Assembly (NCBI GenBank): GCA_043770095.1
Contig: JAYVIR010000082.1
Span: 1-62,265, forward strand
Reading direction: 5' to 3'
Length of the DNA: 62,265 nt
Origin: JBGSUZ01 sp043770095
GTDB lineage: Bacteria > Bacillota > Clostridia > Peptostreptococcales > Acidaminobacteraceae
Below are positions 45,526 to 55,965 of this stretch, in pieces. Both the position numbers and the translations under genes were made by a program. Position 1 is the first letter of the stretch; the number at the start of each line of letters is the position of its first letter. Under the pieces are notes generated by a model, which was not told the origin of the DNA, made no database searches, and was given only the letters and a program-made list of their open reading frames with translations.

Positions 45526-46638
45526 ATGGCACAAGTTTCGTTAAAAGACATTAAAAAAGTTTACAATGGCAAAGTAACTGCCGTTCACTCTTTTAGCTTG
45601 GATATTGAAGACAAAGAATTCGTTGTTCTCGTTGGCCCTTCTGGCTGCGGTAAAACGACAACGCTTAGAATGATTGCAGGTCTTGAAGACATCACATCCG
45701 GTGAGCTTTCAATCGATGGAAAAGTTGTCAATGATGTGGCACCTAAGGATAGAGACATTGCCATGGTATTCCAAAACTATGCGCTTTACCCTCATATGTC
45801 CGTCTATGAAAATATGGCATTTGGCTTAAAGCTCAGAAAATTGCCTGAAGCTGAAATTAAAGAAAAAGTAATGGAAGCTGCACGAATCCTTGAAATTGAA
45901 AAATTATTGGAAAGAAAGCCTAAAGAACTCTCAGGCGGTCAAAGACAAAGGGTTGCGCTTGGTCGTGCCATTGTTAGAAACCCTAAAGTATTCTTAATGG
46001 ATGAGCCCCTTTCAAACTTAGATGCAAAGCTCAGAGTTCAAATGCGTGCTGAAATTGCAAAACTTCACCACCGTTTGCAAACAACTTTCATTTATGTAAC
46101 GCATGACCAAACAGAAGCAATGACAATGGGTACAAGAATCGTTATCATGAAAGACGGTTATGTTCAGCAAGTGGATACGCCACAAAACACTTACAAATAC
46201 CCTAAAAACTTATTCGTTGCTTCTTTCATTGGCAGCCCTGAAATAAATATTATGAAAGCAACCATTATCGAAGATGGTGGCAGATTAAAAGCAAAAGTGG
46301 ATACAGGTGATGTATTCTTCCTCCCAGCAGAAAAAGAAAAAACATTAAGAGAAGGCAAATACTTAAACAAACAAGTATACATCGGCTTTAGACCAGAACA
46401 CGTTCTTGAGTTTTCACCAGAAGATACTTCAGAGGAAATGAGTACTTTCGAAGCGGAAGTCACTGTTTCTGAAATGATGGGTGCTGAAGTCTTCCTCTAC
46501 TTTGATTTCTGTGGCAAACAGATGATTTCTAGAGAAAAATCTTCTACCAAACTCAAAGTTGGCGATAAAGCAAAGATGCGCATCAAGAGCAAAAGAATGT
46601 ACATTTTTGACATGGAAACAGAAGAAGGTATATACTAG
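45526..46638 (+). CDS. Multi-sugar ABC transporter ATPase (MsmX/UgpC type)
   Basis: About 370 residues. Walker A GPSGCGKTT, signature LSGGQRQRVALGRAI, Walker B VFLMDEPLSNLDAKL, H-loop YVTHDQTEAM, and a C-terminal TOBE/MalK-type regulatory domain. AGGAGG lies 9 bases before the ATG at 45526. The gene stands alone with no permease or binding protein next to it, as MsmX does; it may energise the ATPase-less transporter at 24991-28025. A PucR-type regulator follows. Confidence 0.92.
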   Translation: MAQVSLKDIKKVYNGKVTAVHSFSLDIEDKEFVVLVGPSGCGKTTTLRMIAGLEDITSGELSIDGKVVNDVAPKDRDIAMVFQNYALYPHMSVYENMAFGLKLRKLPEAEIKEKVMEAARILEIEKLLERKPKELSGGQRQRVALGRAIVRNPKVFLMDEPLSNLDAKLRVQMRAEIAKLHHRLQTTFIYVTHDQTEAMTMGTRIVIMKDGYVQQVDTPQNTYKYPKNLFVASFIGSPEINIMKATIIEDGGRLKAKVDTGDVFFLPAEKEKTLREGKYLNKQVYIGFRPEHVLEFSPEDTSEEMSTFEAEVTVSEMMGAEVFLYFDFCGKQMISREKSSTKLKVGDKAKMRIKSKRMYIFDMETEEGIY

Positions 46639-46680
46639 TTAGTAGTTTCTATACTAATAAGTACCTTTGAGGTGAAACGA

Positions 46681-47604
46681 ATGTTCAGAGCAGAACAAAT
46701 TGTTCAAACACTTAATCAAACACTCAACACGACACTCAAAGTCGCTTTAAAACCAGGTTTAAACTCCTGTGATAATGTTGAAAACCATATGCGCTTGATT
46801 TTTGAGTCAAGCGCTTTCAATCTTTATGGCGATGAAAAAGACGTGGCTTATTTGGCACTTTTTAAAGCACTACTCACACTTGATTCAAATGAAAGTTCTA
46901 TTTTACCACTTGATCAAGCTTGGATTGAGTTTCTCAGCGGCACGCACTCCACATTGCCTAAAACACCAAGCCTTCAGCCCGACAAAAAATATCGGCTGTG
47001 CAAACTGAGCGCTTTCGACCCTGATTTTAAAGGCGAACTCCTACAACTTGCAAATGAACTTTTACAAGGTGAACGTCTTTATAATTCAACCATAGACCTC
47101 ATCTATTTGCTTGAAGATCAAAGTGGTCTATTAGAGACGTTAAGCGCTTTCTATGAAACACTTGCCCTAGATTTTAATCAAAATATACCCATTTACATTT
47201 CCTCTAAGGCAACCAGTTCAGCCGAACTCGTAACCGCGTACAGCACCATAATCGCACTTGAAGAAATGTTTGTTTCAAAGACGCCACAAGGGCCTGTAGA
47301 TTTTGAAACCCACATGTGCAACTTACTCCTCAATGAATGGTTAAGCCGTGAACAAGGCGGGATTTATAAGGCGATTGAAAAATTGGGCATCTCCGCCGCC
47401 ATAGATGAAGAAGCTTTAAAAACCATCGAAATGCTCTTCAAACTCAATTTGAACCTATCCGAAACGGCTAGAGCGCTCTATATCCATAGAAATACGCTCA
47501 TCTACCGCATTGAAAAGATTCAAAAACAGTTTGGATTTGATCTTCGAAGTTTTGATGACTGCTACCGACTTAAATTGCTCCTCAAAGTCAACACGTTGGT
47601 TTAG
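46681..47604 (+). CDS. PucR/CdaR-type transcriptional regulator
   Basis: About 307 residues. The C-terminal helix-turn-helix (LNLSETARALYIHRNTLIYRIEKIQKQFGFDLRSFDD) is the HTH_30 domain of the PucR/CdaR family. The N-terminal part is an unassigned sensor. The ATG at 46681 is preferred over the GTG at 46672, because TTGAGG lies before it at the right distance. It begins 42 bases after the ATPase gene, so it may share its transcript and regulate sugar use. Confidence 0.85.
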   Translation: MFRAEQIVQTLNQTLNTTLKVALKPGLNSCDNVENHMRLIFESSAFNLYGDEKDVAYLALFKALLTLDSNESSILPLDQAWIEFLSGTHSTLPKTPSLQPDKKYRLCKLSAFDPDFKGELLQLANELLQGERLYNSTIDLIYLLEDQSGLLETLSAFYETLALDFNQNIPIYISSKATSSAELVTAYSTIIALEEMFVSKTPQGPVDFETHMCNLLLNEWLSREQGGIYKAIEKLGISAAIDEEALKTIEMLFKLNLNLSETARALYIHRNTLIYRIEKIQKQFGFDLRSFDDCYRLKLLLKVNTLV

Positions 47605-47633
47605 ATTGCTTTAGTTTGCTTCTTAATTATAAA

Positions 47634-50600
47634 TTAGCGTTTTTTCTTAGCAGGCTGATTGTAAATGAGATCAAAAATATTGCCAGTCAGATCAATATTT
47701 GCTTCTCCTGCATCGTCTCCAATAGTAATTATTCTTGTACGACCGTCTTTGATAAGCGTGACATAGAGCTTATAAGGCGGTCTTTTTCTTTGATCCATCC
47801 AATCGATGCTGCTGTTTGCAAAAGGCAAAATATAATCTAAATTGAATTTATTTACATCTGATATCGTAAAATTAATCGGAAACGACACTTCGTAACCGAG
47901 TTCTTCTTTGTAATCATAGACATTGCCTTTAGGGTCTGTGTAACGCATGGCTTCTAGCGGTGCCTCTAGTCTAATCTTGACTTGATCGGGGTTGCCACGG
48001 CTTTCTACTACAATGTGAATCTTTTCGTAAGATAAAAATCGATTGGGTTCGTTGGTCATTAATTGCCCAAATGCATTTTTCTGACCTCTCCAGTGTTGCC
48101 ACGCCCCTGTAATTTTAACGGTTTCTATGCCAAATGCCTGTATGGGTTTTACCATTTCAGCCTGTCCCTCTGCCAAATAAGGATCAATTACCACCCCTCT
48201 TAGCTTAATAGACTTGGCATTTGGTATTTCAAAAGGCGCTAAATCAAGCCCCGTTCCCGAAATGACATTTTCCTGCACTTCAAGCATTTTTTCTGGTTTC
48301 CCGTCGAAGCTGATGTAGATTTGAACCTTTAACCGGTCGCCGTCAGGGTCCGATACTTTCACTTGAACTTTTGCCATATCTGCTTCATAGAGATCTGTCG
48401 GTTCAAATTTTGCAAAGGTGATGATTGGTGCGCTGTTGCTGACACTTGTTAATTGGAATGTGTTATATTTTTTAATACTTGCATTAATATCATCATAAGC
48501 CGTGACAATGAACTGATACGTTTTATCCGCTAACCCTTTTGGAATTGCAAACAGAACATCGTGCCAGTCCCTTTCGGGGTAGGCTTCCGTTTTGACATTG
48601 CCCCATTCCTTTCTCAAAGTGACTTTGTTTAAAATTGGTACACCTTCATTGAACATCTGTATTTCTAATCGATGCGCTAACGCATAGCTTGACCATAAAT
48701 TTGTGAATTTAACGTTGTTGCCTGTTTGGAATTTAGTAAGGCTTTGGGTTGGACTTTCAGTCTCTAATTTAGCGTCCATTAGTAGGTTCATGCCTGCAAC
48801 GACTTGTTCTGTCACTGGGTCGCTCCACTGCCCTTCTACGTCTTTTACCCTGTAAGAGACAATGTAGGTTTCACCTGTTTCCATCGCACCGCTCATGGTC
48901 GTTCCTAGCGTTCCACTTGTGATTTGCCAAGCATCGTCAAAGACTTTTTTAAGTCCCCATTCCACTTCTACAATGCCTCCTGTCGGCTGACTGATGTGGT
49001 CAAGGTCATATGAGTTTGAATCTTTTGCCGTTAAGCTATAAGGTGCTGCGTTGGTAGTACTGATACGCATACTAGCAATTGGTTTTCTATGAACTAAAAT
49101 TTCTGTGGTCATGTTGTCTTTGTTCCAAAGTCTGTAATCCGCAAAACGATCATCATCGTTTGGATTGTCTCTGACTCTTGGAATAAGTGTGTAAAGTCCT
49201 GTCTTCGTCAGTTTCCCATTCCAGTTAGGAACGTTCTTGCCATCAAAGGCATCTGTCCCTATTGGATTTTCCAAAGCATTTTGATTGTGTGTTATGGCAA
49301 TAGCCGATTCATAAAGTGGGTCGCCCTCGTAATCCGAATAGACACTTTTAACGTCTATTGTTTCATCTAAAAGCTTAATCTCTCTGCTCTGATATTTAAG
49401 ACCGTCATAACTGCTTTTTAATGCGGTGCTAAACTCTGCAAAAGTGCCACTGATTTTATTGGCAGCGCTTTGATTGAGCAGTTTTCTCATGCTCGTAGCA
49501 TCTACTATTGGCGTACTTAGCGTTCTTGGGTCTTTGACAAGGTTCGTGGCATTAGCAGTTGTAACAACTGTACCGCCTGTTAATGAGAACCCGTACAACT
49601 TTCCTTCATGCGTTTGTGCCATACAGTAAATTTGCGCCCAACCTTCATTTTGAGTTGTGTATATATTGACTTTTTCAATGTTCAAACCTTGTGTGACTGG
49701 CTGAGTATAGATATTCCCATTGCCATCATAACCGCCCTGTGTCTTATATATATCGCCTGTTTGAGACATGAAATAAGAAGTTCGGCTAGTTTCGGTATCT
49801 CCATAGAGATAATGATAAGAATTGTCTTTATAGCCCGAATCTTCATATGCCCTTCGTCCTGTGTTTGGGATACTCAAAGCTGTAAACCCATCAGGAAGTT
49901 TTAAAACAAGTGTATTCGATGTCCTGTAACTTGGGCTCTCTGTCCCTACGCCCATAATTCTGTAACTGTCGCCGTTGGTCGTTTTTATATCTATAACCCC
50001 AGGCGCAAATCTTGACCTTCTCGCTGAATCTGACGTTGAAGTGAAAGCGCCTGTTGAACGAACGTCCACCCTTGCAGTATCACCATCTAGCCACTGGTCA
50101 TTAACGCCATAAGTGTAATACCAGTCGCCGTTTCCACCTTTTACAGCCGTTGAGCTTTGCCAAATGAGTCTTGTTCTATTTGTATCTCTATAATACAAAA
50201 TACTGATACCGCCCCAACCGCCATCTTTCGTAATTTCAACGTTATTGGCTTCAAGGGTTGCATTTGACAAACTGTAATCTGAAAGTCCATTTTGTGGCAC
50301 ATCAACTCTGTATAGGTTTCCAAAGCGTGTGAAGTAATAACGCTTTGCAAGTCCCCACCTTGGTTCATCTGCCCCAACGTTGTATATCAGTTTTTTTACC
50401 CAGTTGATATCCATTGGGTAAGTGTTAATGATTGGCCGTCCACGTCTATCTTCTTCACCGCTACCTACGGTCACAGAGCTTGCATCATTGTACTTGTCAT
50501 AAGTGTCATGCGCTTTTGTAAGACTATTGCTGTCTAAAGAAAACGCCATTGTTTCTGCACGAGTTGGCAACTCATAACTATTTTGTTCTCCATAATACTC

Positions 50601-53600
50601 ACGCCAATTCACAAAACTGCGAACCTCGTTCGGGTTATTCCTAAAGGTGTAATTGGATAACACGGTTGGGTAAGAACCTGTTTGGTAACTTCCCAAGGCA
50701 AACGTTTTTCCATCTTCCATTTTAAGCGCTATGCTTTGAGGGGCTGAATCTTCTAAGATGTTTTGAATCCAGGCACCTTCTTTATAGCTTTCAGGTGGGC
50801 GACTGCCCGCAGTACTATTTCTATAAACAAACTCTGCATTTTTAACCGCAAGACCGCCATATTGAGAAAGCATGTCAAATCCCGATATCGCCGTAACGGT
50901 TACAGATTTTTGTTTGATAAAATCTGCAAATCCTTGACTCAGTGTGGTTAGACTGTCGCCTGTTTTCATAATGAAAAGCATTTGTCTGTCTGAGCCTTCT
51001 CTAAAACTTGCGGTGGCTTTAACTTTTTCTAAATCCATGCAGTACAGTTCCAAGTCCGAATAAGAATTGATTTCACCTTTGGTAAATGTGCCATCTATAG
51101 TGGCATTAATGTCTCTAATATTTCTAAAATATTCAACCGTGCCACTGGTTGGGACAACTCTTGTCTCTGTGATTCTCTTTTTCCCATTCTTTTTGCTTGG
51201 GTCTGAGGGTGCTGACAAATCCAATTCAAGTCCATTGTCTATAATGCCATAACTTGGATTGTCGCTGTTATAGTAACCCATTGTAATGCCTACAGGTGAA
51301 GCGTTGTAACCTGGCAAATAGGCGGTTTCAAGTTGATACCTTGTTTCCCAAGGGGAAAGTTCGCTAAAGACTTTAGTGCCTGTGTTGTTGTTGATGTTGT
51401 AATCTGAGGTGTAATTCACTCTTAAATACCTTGTGTAGGAATAGACAGGTGCTTTCACACGACCCTTACTGATCTTATCCGTAAAAATCTGAACGTTTAC
51501 ATCGACACCCACTTCAAACAAATCCTTAGTCAAAAGGTCTATCTCTGTTCTGAGTGCGGATAAATCTGTGCCTTCGTAGTCGGTGACTAAACTCAGATCC
51601 AACTTCTTGCGTTCAACCGATATAGCCGTAATTGGCGCCACATTGATGATTTCCGTCATTTTCTCCGCTAGTGGCTGCTTGTCTGAATTGGATCTTAATG
51701 TGTCCGTAAAAGGATTCCAAAACGGCGAAAAGACACTTTCATTCGCTTCTTCAACTTCTACTCTAAACTCATAATTGCCGACATTCGGGGAATCGAAAAC
51801 GATGTGGTCTTCTATCCCTTCATAAATCATTGACCATACTTCATCCGCTGTTGATTTGTCATTATCTGAATCAAATCTTACAAAGTATTTACGCTTGCCG
51901 ATGTTGTCCCCATCAGGCGAATAGGACTCGTCCCATACGTCAAAATAAGACTTTTGAAGCGTATTAAAATCTCTGATGGTCTTGGTTGGAACTGATAGTT
52001 TTGCAACTGGTGGTTCATCGGGTGCGATCGTAATAATGCCATAAACTTGTTTGCTTGCCGTTCGCCACTCTTGCCCTAAGAAGGTACAAGTGCTATGAAC
52101 GTCCATCCATACCGCATAACGTCCAAGTTGCTTGAAATCTACTTTTGGCTTTGCGCCAACGACTGTTTTTCCACCGATAACGGTTGAACCGACATCGTGC
52201 AGTTTAATATTTTCGACGTTCTGACCATCCATCGGTGTGATGACCCATGTGACTTTATCAATGGGGTAGAATGTTGTTCCAGTGGATTCTGTTGAATCCA
52301 GTTCAATGGTTCGATTGATTTTATAGATGCCGTTCGTTTTCATGTATGCGTCAATCGGATGATTAACAATGGTTTGATCTGTCGCACTAGCGGTTTTACC
52401 CAATGCGTCTGTGACCGTAAGACCTGTCGTGTCGGTTGTGTCATACGCTAAAAAAGAACCTTCTTTTTCAGTGTCACTAATCGACTGTATTTCTTTAAAA
52501 TTTAGGTCATATTCAAATTCATAATTGCTAATGGTGCTATTAGCCGATGTCCCTTCTCCCGATATTATTGTCTTTTGCCCTGCTCTCAGCATTTTGGGTG
52601 GATAGACATATGCTTTTGGCAGTATGGGTTTATCTTCGGGTTTAGGAGGTGGGATTGGACTGTCTTTTAAAGTCAATGCAACTGTATGAGTAACCGTGTA
52701 GGTTTTATCAAATTTATCAACGACCACCTCTTCAAATAAAATTTCTTTCTTATTATCAATCTCTTTAACATAATCAGCAACCGCTGAAGGCTTAAGCGTG
52801 AAGCTAAAATCTTTGCCCCCACCAACAAAATCATTTTTCTGAGTGGTGTTGTTAAAGAGAAACCAGTTATGACCTTTAATACTATTGTCTTTTGGAACAG
52901 TGGTTATGTCTTTTAAATCAAAGACATAGTCTTTTGATATACTGGTTTCATTTGTTTGAACGGATTGATCTGTTTCATCTTTGGTTAAGTGGAAGATTCT
53001 AAATTCTGCTTTCAACCCATTTGGGATGGGTGGGAGCGCCTTTATTTCGATGGTTGCGGTTGAGTTTGGTGGTTTAAGGATGTTAATGACATCATAGGTG
53101 GCTTTTACGCTTGCTTTTCCTATAAAATTAAGCGGTTTAAAGACTGTTGTATAGTTTTGTCTAAGAAGTTTGCAAGGATAGACCGAAGCCATGTTACTTG
53201 AGTTGGACAAGTTGGTCAATATTCTTTCACTTGCGGTCACTTTGTCAAGGCTGTTGGTGACGGATGCAATGTATTTAGCTTCTTGACCACCTTGTGCAAG
53301 CTTATTCATACTCGCATCGGTATTTACCTTCACATAAATAGTCAGTTCGGTTTGTTCGGGTAAAAATTCGATTTGAGTGATTTTTTTTGTGCAAGCTGAG
53401 TCTGAAAAAATGCTTGTTGTGAGAATTGGTGTATAAGTTTTTTCGATTCGAGGAAAGATAAAGGTATTGTAATAATTTCCACCAGGTCGTGAATGAATCA
53501 TTTTTGCAGAACCCCTTGAAGCTAAAGTCGCTTGGGACTGCATTTGAATGTAAGGCAACAAGGTTGCATCTGAACCTGTCTCTTTGTTAGAAAGAACCTT

Positions 53601-54149
53601 TCTCAATGTCACACCGTCTGGATTTTCCGTATTAGTTCCATCGTCTGAAACAAAGGCATGATTGACCATGTACTGTTGTGTTTCGGGAATAGTAGATTTC
53701 CATGTATCAAGTTTCTTGTCAATTTTAATCCAATTTCTGTTTTTCAAGGTGTTTGGATTTATTTGACCTGTATCTCCATCATTGAGTCTAAAGTCGTTAG
53801 ATACTTTTTTCCCCATTAAGTCATAACCTAAATAGCGAAATTCACCGTTGCTGTCTCCATCTTCAAATCCTATAGAGGTTGTGCATTGATTGTTGTAATT
53901 GTAAACAACAATATTGTATTTTACCAACACCTTGGCACAAACGTACATAGGATCTTTGGTATTCGTGGTTTTTAAAATGACGTTTTCATTTTTTATTTTT
54001 TGCAGTGCGTTTTTTTCTGTAACGCTCAACGCTGAAAATTTTGGGTATTCCGATGCTGTAATTGTGTAAGTTGCGCCATAGCTGATAGGAGAGGGAAAAA
54101 TGCTTATCAACATTGATAGACACAACAGTAACGCAAGAATTTTTTTCAC
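47634..54149 (-). CDS. Giant secreted surface protein (2171 residues)
   Basis: Signal peptide (MKKILALLLCLSMLISIFPSPISYGA), then a very long extracellular chain with no transmembrane segment or sortase motif. Parts that can be seen: Ig/PKD-like modules around residues 520-830 (proline linker PIPPPKPEDKP; EPPVAKLSVPTKTIRDF), a Tyr-, Gly- and Asn-rich central region with repeated short beta motifs (YYFTRFGNLYRVD; SYFMSQTGDIYKT), and further PKD-like modules near 1740-2000 (APIITFAKFEPTDLYEADMAKVQVKVSDPDGDRL). The start is a GTG with AGGAG 6-7 bases before it. It lies 14 bases after the SLH gene, in one operon. Its role is unknown, possibly adhesion or surface assembly. Confidence 0.8.
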   Translation of the reverse strand: MKKILALLLCLSMLISIFPSPISYGATYTITASEYPKFSALSVTEKNALQKIKNENVILKTTNTKDPMYVCAKVLVKYNIVVYNYNNQCTTSIGFEDGDSNGEFRYLGYDLMGKKVSNDFRLNDGDTGQINPNTLKNRNWIKIDKKLDTWKSTIPETQQYMVNHAFVSDDGTNTENPDGVTLRKVLSNKETGSDATLLPYIQMQSQATLASRGSAKMIHSRPGGNYYNTFIFPRIEKTYTPILTTSIFSDSACTKKITQIEFLPEQTELTIYVKVNTDASMNKLAQGGQEAKYIASVTNSLDKVTASERILTNLSNSSNMASVYPCKLLRQNYTTVFKPLNFIGKASVKATYDVINILKPPNSTATIEIKALPPIPNGLKAEFRIFHLTKDETDQSVQTNETSISKDYVFDLKDITTVPKDNSIKGHNWFLFNNTTQKNDFVGGGKDFSFTLKPSAVADYVKEIDNKKEILFEEVVVDKFDKTYTVTHTVALTLKDSPIPPPKPEDKPILPKAYVYPPKMLRAGQKTIISGEGTSANSTISNYEFEYDLNFKEIQSISDTEKEGSFLAYDTTDTTGLTVTDALGKTASATDQTIVNHPIDAYMKTNGIYKINRTIELDSTESTGTTFYPIDKVTWVITPMDGQNVENIKLHDVGSTVIGGKTVVGAKPKVDFKQLGRYAVWMDVHSTCTFLGQEWRTASKQVYGIITIAPDEPPVAKLSVPTKTIRDFNTLQKSYFDVWDESYSPDGDNIGKRKYFVRFDSDNDKSTADEVWSMIYEGIEDHIVFDSPNVGNYEFRVEVEEANESVFSPFWNPFTDTLRSNSDKQPLAEKMTEIINVAPITAISVERKKLDLSLVTDYEGTDLSALRTEIDLLTKDLFEVGVDVNVQIFTDKISKGRVKAPVYSYTRYLRVNYTSDYNINNNTGTKVFSELSPWETRYQLETAYLPGYNASPVGITMGYYNSDNPSYGIIDNGLELDLSAPSDPSKKNGKKRITETRVVPTSGTVEYFRNIRDINATIDGTFTKGEINSYSDLELYCMDLEKVKATASFREGSDRQMLFIMKTGDSLTTLSQGFADFIKQKSVTVTAISGFDMLSQYGGLAVKNAEFVYRNSTAGSRPPESYKEGAWIQNILEDSAPQSIALKMEDGKTFALGSYQTGSYPTVLSNYTFRNNPNEVRSFVNWREYYGEQNSYELPTRAETMAFSLDSNSLTKAHDTYDKYNDASSVTVGSGEEDRRGRPIINTYPMDINWVKKLIYNVGADEPRWGLAKRYYFTRFGNLYRVDVPQNGLSDYSLSNATLEANNVEITKDGGWGGISILYYRDTNRTRLIWQSSTAVKGGNGDWYYTYGVNDQWLDGDTARVDVRSTGAFTSTSDSARRSRFAPGVIDIKTTNGDSYRIMGVGTESPSYRTSNTLVLKLPDGFTALSIPNTGRRAYEDSGYKDNSYHYLYGDTETSRTSYFMSQTGDIYKTQGGYDGNGNIYTQPVTQGLNIEKVNIYTTQNEGWAQIYCMAQTHEGKLYGFSLTGGTVVTTANATNLVKDPRTLSTPIVDATSMRKLLNQSAANKISGTFAEFSTALKSSYDGLKYQSREIKLLDETIDVKSVYSDYEGDPLYESAIAITHNQNALENPIGTDAFDGKNVPNWNGKLTKTGLYTLIPRVRDNPNDDDRFADYRLWNKDNMTTEILVHRKPIASMRISTTNAAPYSLTAKDSNSYDLDHISQPTGGIVEVEWGLKKVFDDAWQITSGTLGTTMSGAMETGETYIVSYRVKDVEGQWSDPVTEQVVAGMNLLMDAKLETESPTQSLTKFQTGNNVKFTNLWSSYALAHRLEIQMFNEGVPILNKVTLRKEWGNVKTEAYPERDWHDVLFAIPKGLADKTYQFIVTAYDDINASIKKYNTFQLTSVSNSAPIITFAKFEPTDLYEADMAKVQVKVSDPDGDRLKVQIYISFDGKPEKMLEVQENVISGTGLDLAPFEIPNAKSIKLRGVVIDPYLAEGQAEMVKPIQAFGIETVKITGAWQHWRGQKNAFGQLMTNEPNRFLSYEKIHIVVESRGNPDQVKIRLEAPLEAMRYTDPKGNVYDYKEELGYEVSFPINFTISDVNKFNLDYILPFANSSIDWMDQRKRPPYKLYVTLIKDGRTRIITIGDDAGEANIDLTGNIFDLIYNQPAKKKR

Positions 54150-54163
54150 ATTGTTCTCCTTTT

Positions 54164-55699
54164 CTATTTTTTTAGGGTCATATAGGCATGTAGCCCTGTG
54201 TACTGTGAGTCAATGTAATTAATGGTGATTCCTTTGTAGGTCTTTGTAAAATCAGCATCGGGCATAGAATCTTTCCTACCCTTCATCCATGTTTTTATGT
54301 TGTTGAAAATAGCATCACCGTCTGCCCCATAAATACGGTTAAAATTTTGTCTAAACAAAGCTTCGTTTCCTGTTAAATAGAAATATGCGCCTACACTAAA
54401 TGATAAGTCGGGATTAAATTTCATTTCTGCCATTTTTGCAAATTCTTTTGGATATTTATAAAAAGTAATGTCACCTTGTATAGTATTTATATTAGATGTA
54501 CCTGTAATAAACATTGAAATATGATTGGTTGTAGAGAGTAATCGAAGGTATTTTTGTTCTAAAGTCGCATATTGAGTGCCATATTTGCTAATGTCATAAA
54601 TCATGCGGTTTAAATTTCTTGTAGGCAGTTCATAATGTTTAGTCGCTTTGCCACTTTGCACACCATCTACGTTTACAAAGGTGATTTCGCCATCATTAGG
54701 AATATAACTACCGCCTATTCCTGTTAAATCGAGATTATCCATATTGTTAGATACGCTTAACTGCGTTGAAGTGCGCTCTTTTGAGATAGTCGCTTCCCCT
54801 AACGTCTTATCCTCAAACTCCTTATCCGTCCACAAATTAATCAACTTGCCTTTATAACTAAACGCTTTCTCCGTAAAGTCAACGTCACCATTATTGATAA
54901 ACCCATTGGCTTTCTTTTCAATAATGACAGTTCGCTTCTCTACTTGCTTTCCAAAGTTTTTCAAGTACCACTCTGTCACTTCATCATAGACTCTTGGGTT
55001 ATTCCCAAAAATCATCTTGTCTCTCGTAGCCTTGTCCATGACCTTCGTCACTAACACTGTCGCTTCGGCTCTTGTGAGTAGGCTCTTTGGTTTAAATTGA
55101 CCGTTTGAACCTTTGATAATACCAAGTTGAAAAGCCTTTAAAACAGCTTCTTTGTTGATGTCATTCACAATTTTAAAATCTTTAAACTTATATTCAAGTC
55201 CATGATCTACAGTCACCGTCTCGCCCATGAGAGTGAGCGCTCTGTCAACAACCTGTACCGCCAGTTCTCTTGGCATTGAGCGTTCAATATACTGCTGAAC
55301 TTCGTCAAAATTAGCATCGCTTTTAACCAGTCCAATTTCTACCGCCTTTTCAATAAAAGGTGCATAATACGTTTGTCCCTCAGTCGCCACAAGGTCTTTA
55401 TATTCAGGCTTAATGACTTTAAGCACCATGATTAAGAAGTCCTCCGTTTTAAGGACTTCTTCAGGATTAAACTTGCCGTTGCTGCCTTTTACAAAACCCT
55501 CTTTGTATAGTCTGTTTATGTAAGTTTTACCCCAGTGGTTCTCTACGTCTTTAAATGTATTATCACTAGCTACTGCTCCAAAAACGCCTGTTGGAAGCAT
55601 TGTAAGGATTAGTAGCGCTGCTATTGTTTTGGTTTTAATCACCTTATTATTATTCGTATTGCTTTTAATCGCCTTATTATTCATCTCTTTGATTTTCAT
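54164..55699 (-). CDS. SLH-domain surface protein
   Basis: 511 residues with a signal sequence (IAALLILTMLPTGVFG) and three S-layer homology modules (about 48-225: DNTFKDVENHWGKTYINRLYKEGFVKGSNGKFNPEE; APFIEKAVEIGLVK; NKEAVLKAFQLGIIKGSNGQFKPKSLLTRAEA) that bind pyruvylated cell-wall polymers. The C-terminal half is unassigned. The N terminus (KAIKS..NNNKVIK) is encoded by a short imperfect repeat and is unusually long before the signal. The upstream partner of the giant protein, it may hold that protein at the cell wall. Confidence 0.85.
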   Translation of the reverse strand: MKIKEMNNKAIKSNTNNNKVIKTKTIAALLILTMLPTGVFGAVASDNTFKDVENHWGKTYINRLYKEGFVKGSNGKFNPEEVLKTEDFLIMVLKVIKPEYKDLVATEGQTYYAPFIEKAVEIGLVKSDANFDEVQQYIERSMPRELAVQVVDRALTLMGETVTVDHGLEYKFKDFKIVNDINKEAVLKAFQLGIIKGSNGQFKPKSLLTRAEATVLVTKVMDKATRDKMIFGNNPRVYDEVTEWYLKNFGKQVEKRTVIIEKKANGFINNGDVDFTEKAFSYKGKLINLWTDKEFEDKTLGEATISKERTSTQLSVSNNMDNLDLTGIGGSYIPNDGEITFVNVDGVQSGKATKHYELPTRNLNRMIYDISKYGTQYATLEQKYLRLLSTTNHISMFITGTSNINTIQGDITFYKYPKEFAKMAEMKFNPDLSFSVGAYFYLTGNEALFRQNFNRIYGADGDAIFNNIKTWMKGRKDSMPDADFTKTYKGITINYIDSQYTGLHAYMTLKK

Positions 55700-55886
55700 T
55701 GTTTTGCTCTCCTCTGTCTATAAATCATCTCAGTTATAAGTAAACAAATACATATCACAATGATTATACTACAAATTTTAACATTTGAAAATATTGTAAA
55801 TTAGTTCTTCAATTAGGAGATGTAAAATATGTATTTTAATGTTTTAAATTAGCCTTTTTCACTCCACTCTTCTATATCCCAAAACG

Positions 55887-55918
55887 CAAAAAACACGCTC
55901 ATTTGAGCGTGCTAAATT
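55887..55918 (-). terminator. Terminator after the ROK kinase gene
   Basis: Stem gcacgctca/tgagcgtg (about 55894-55912) followed on the minus strand by a T-run (gtttttt). Confidence 0.82.
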
Positions 55919-55965
55919 TGTTTTTAAAATTATGAAAAGTCACTAATCCTAATAATCAACTCTAA

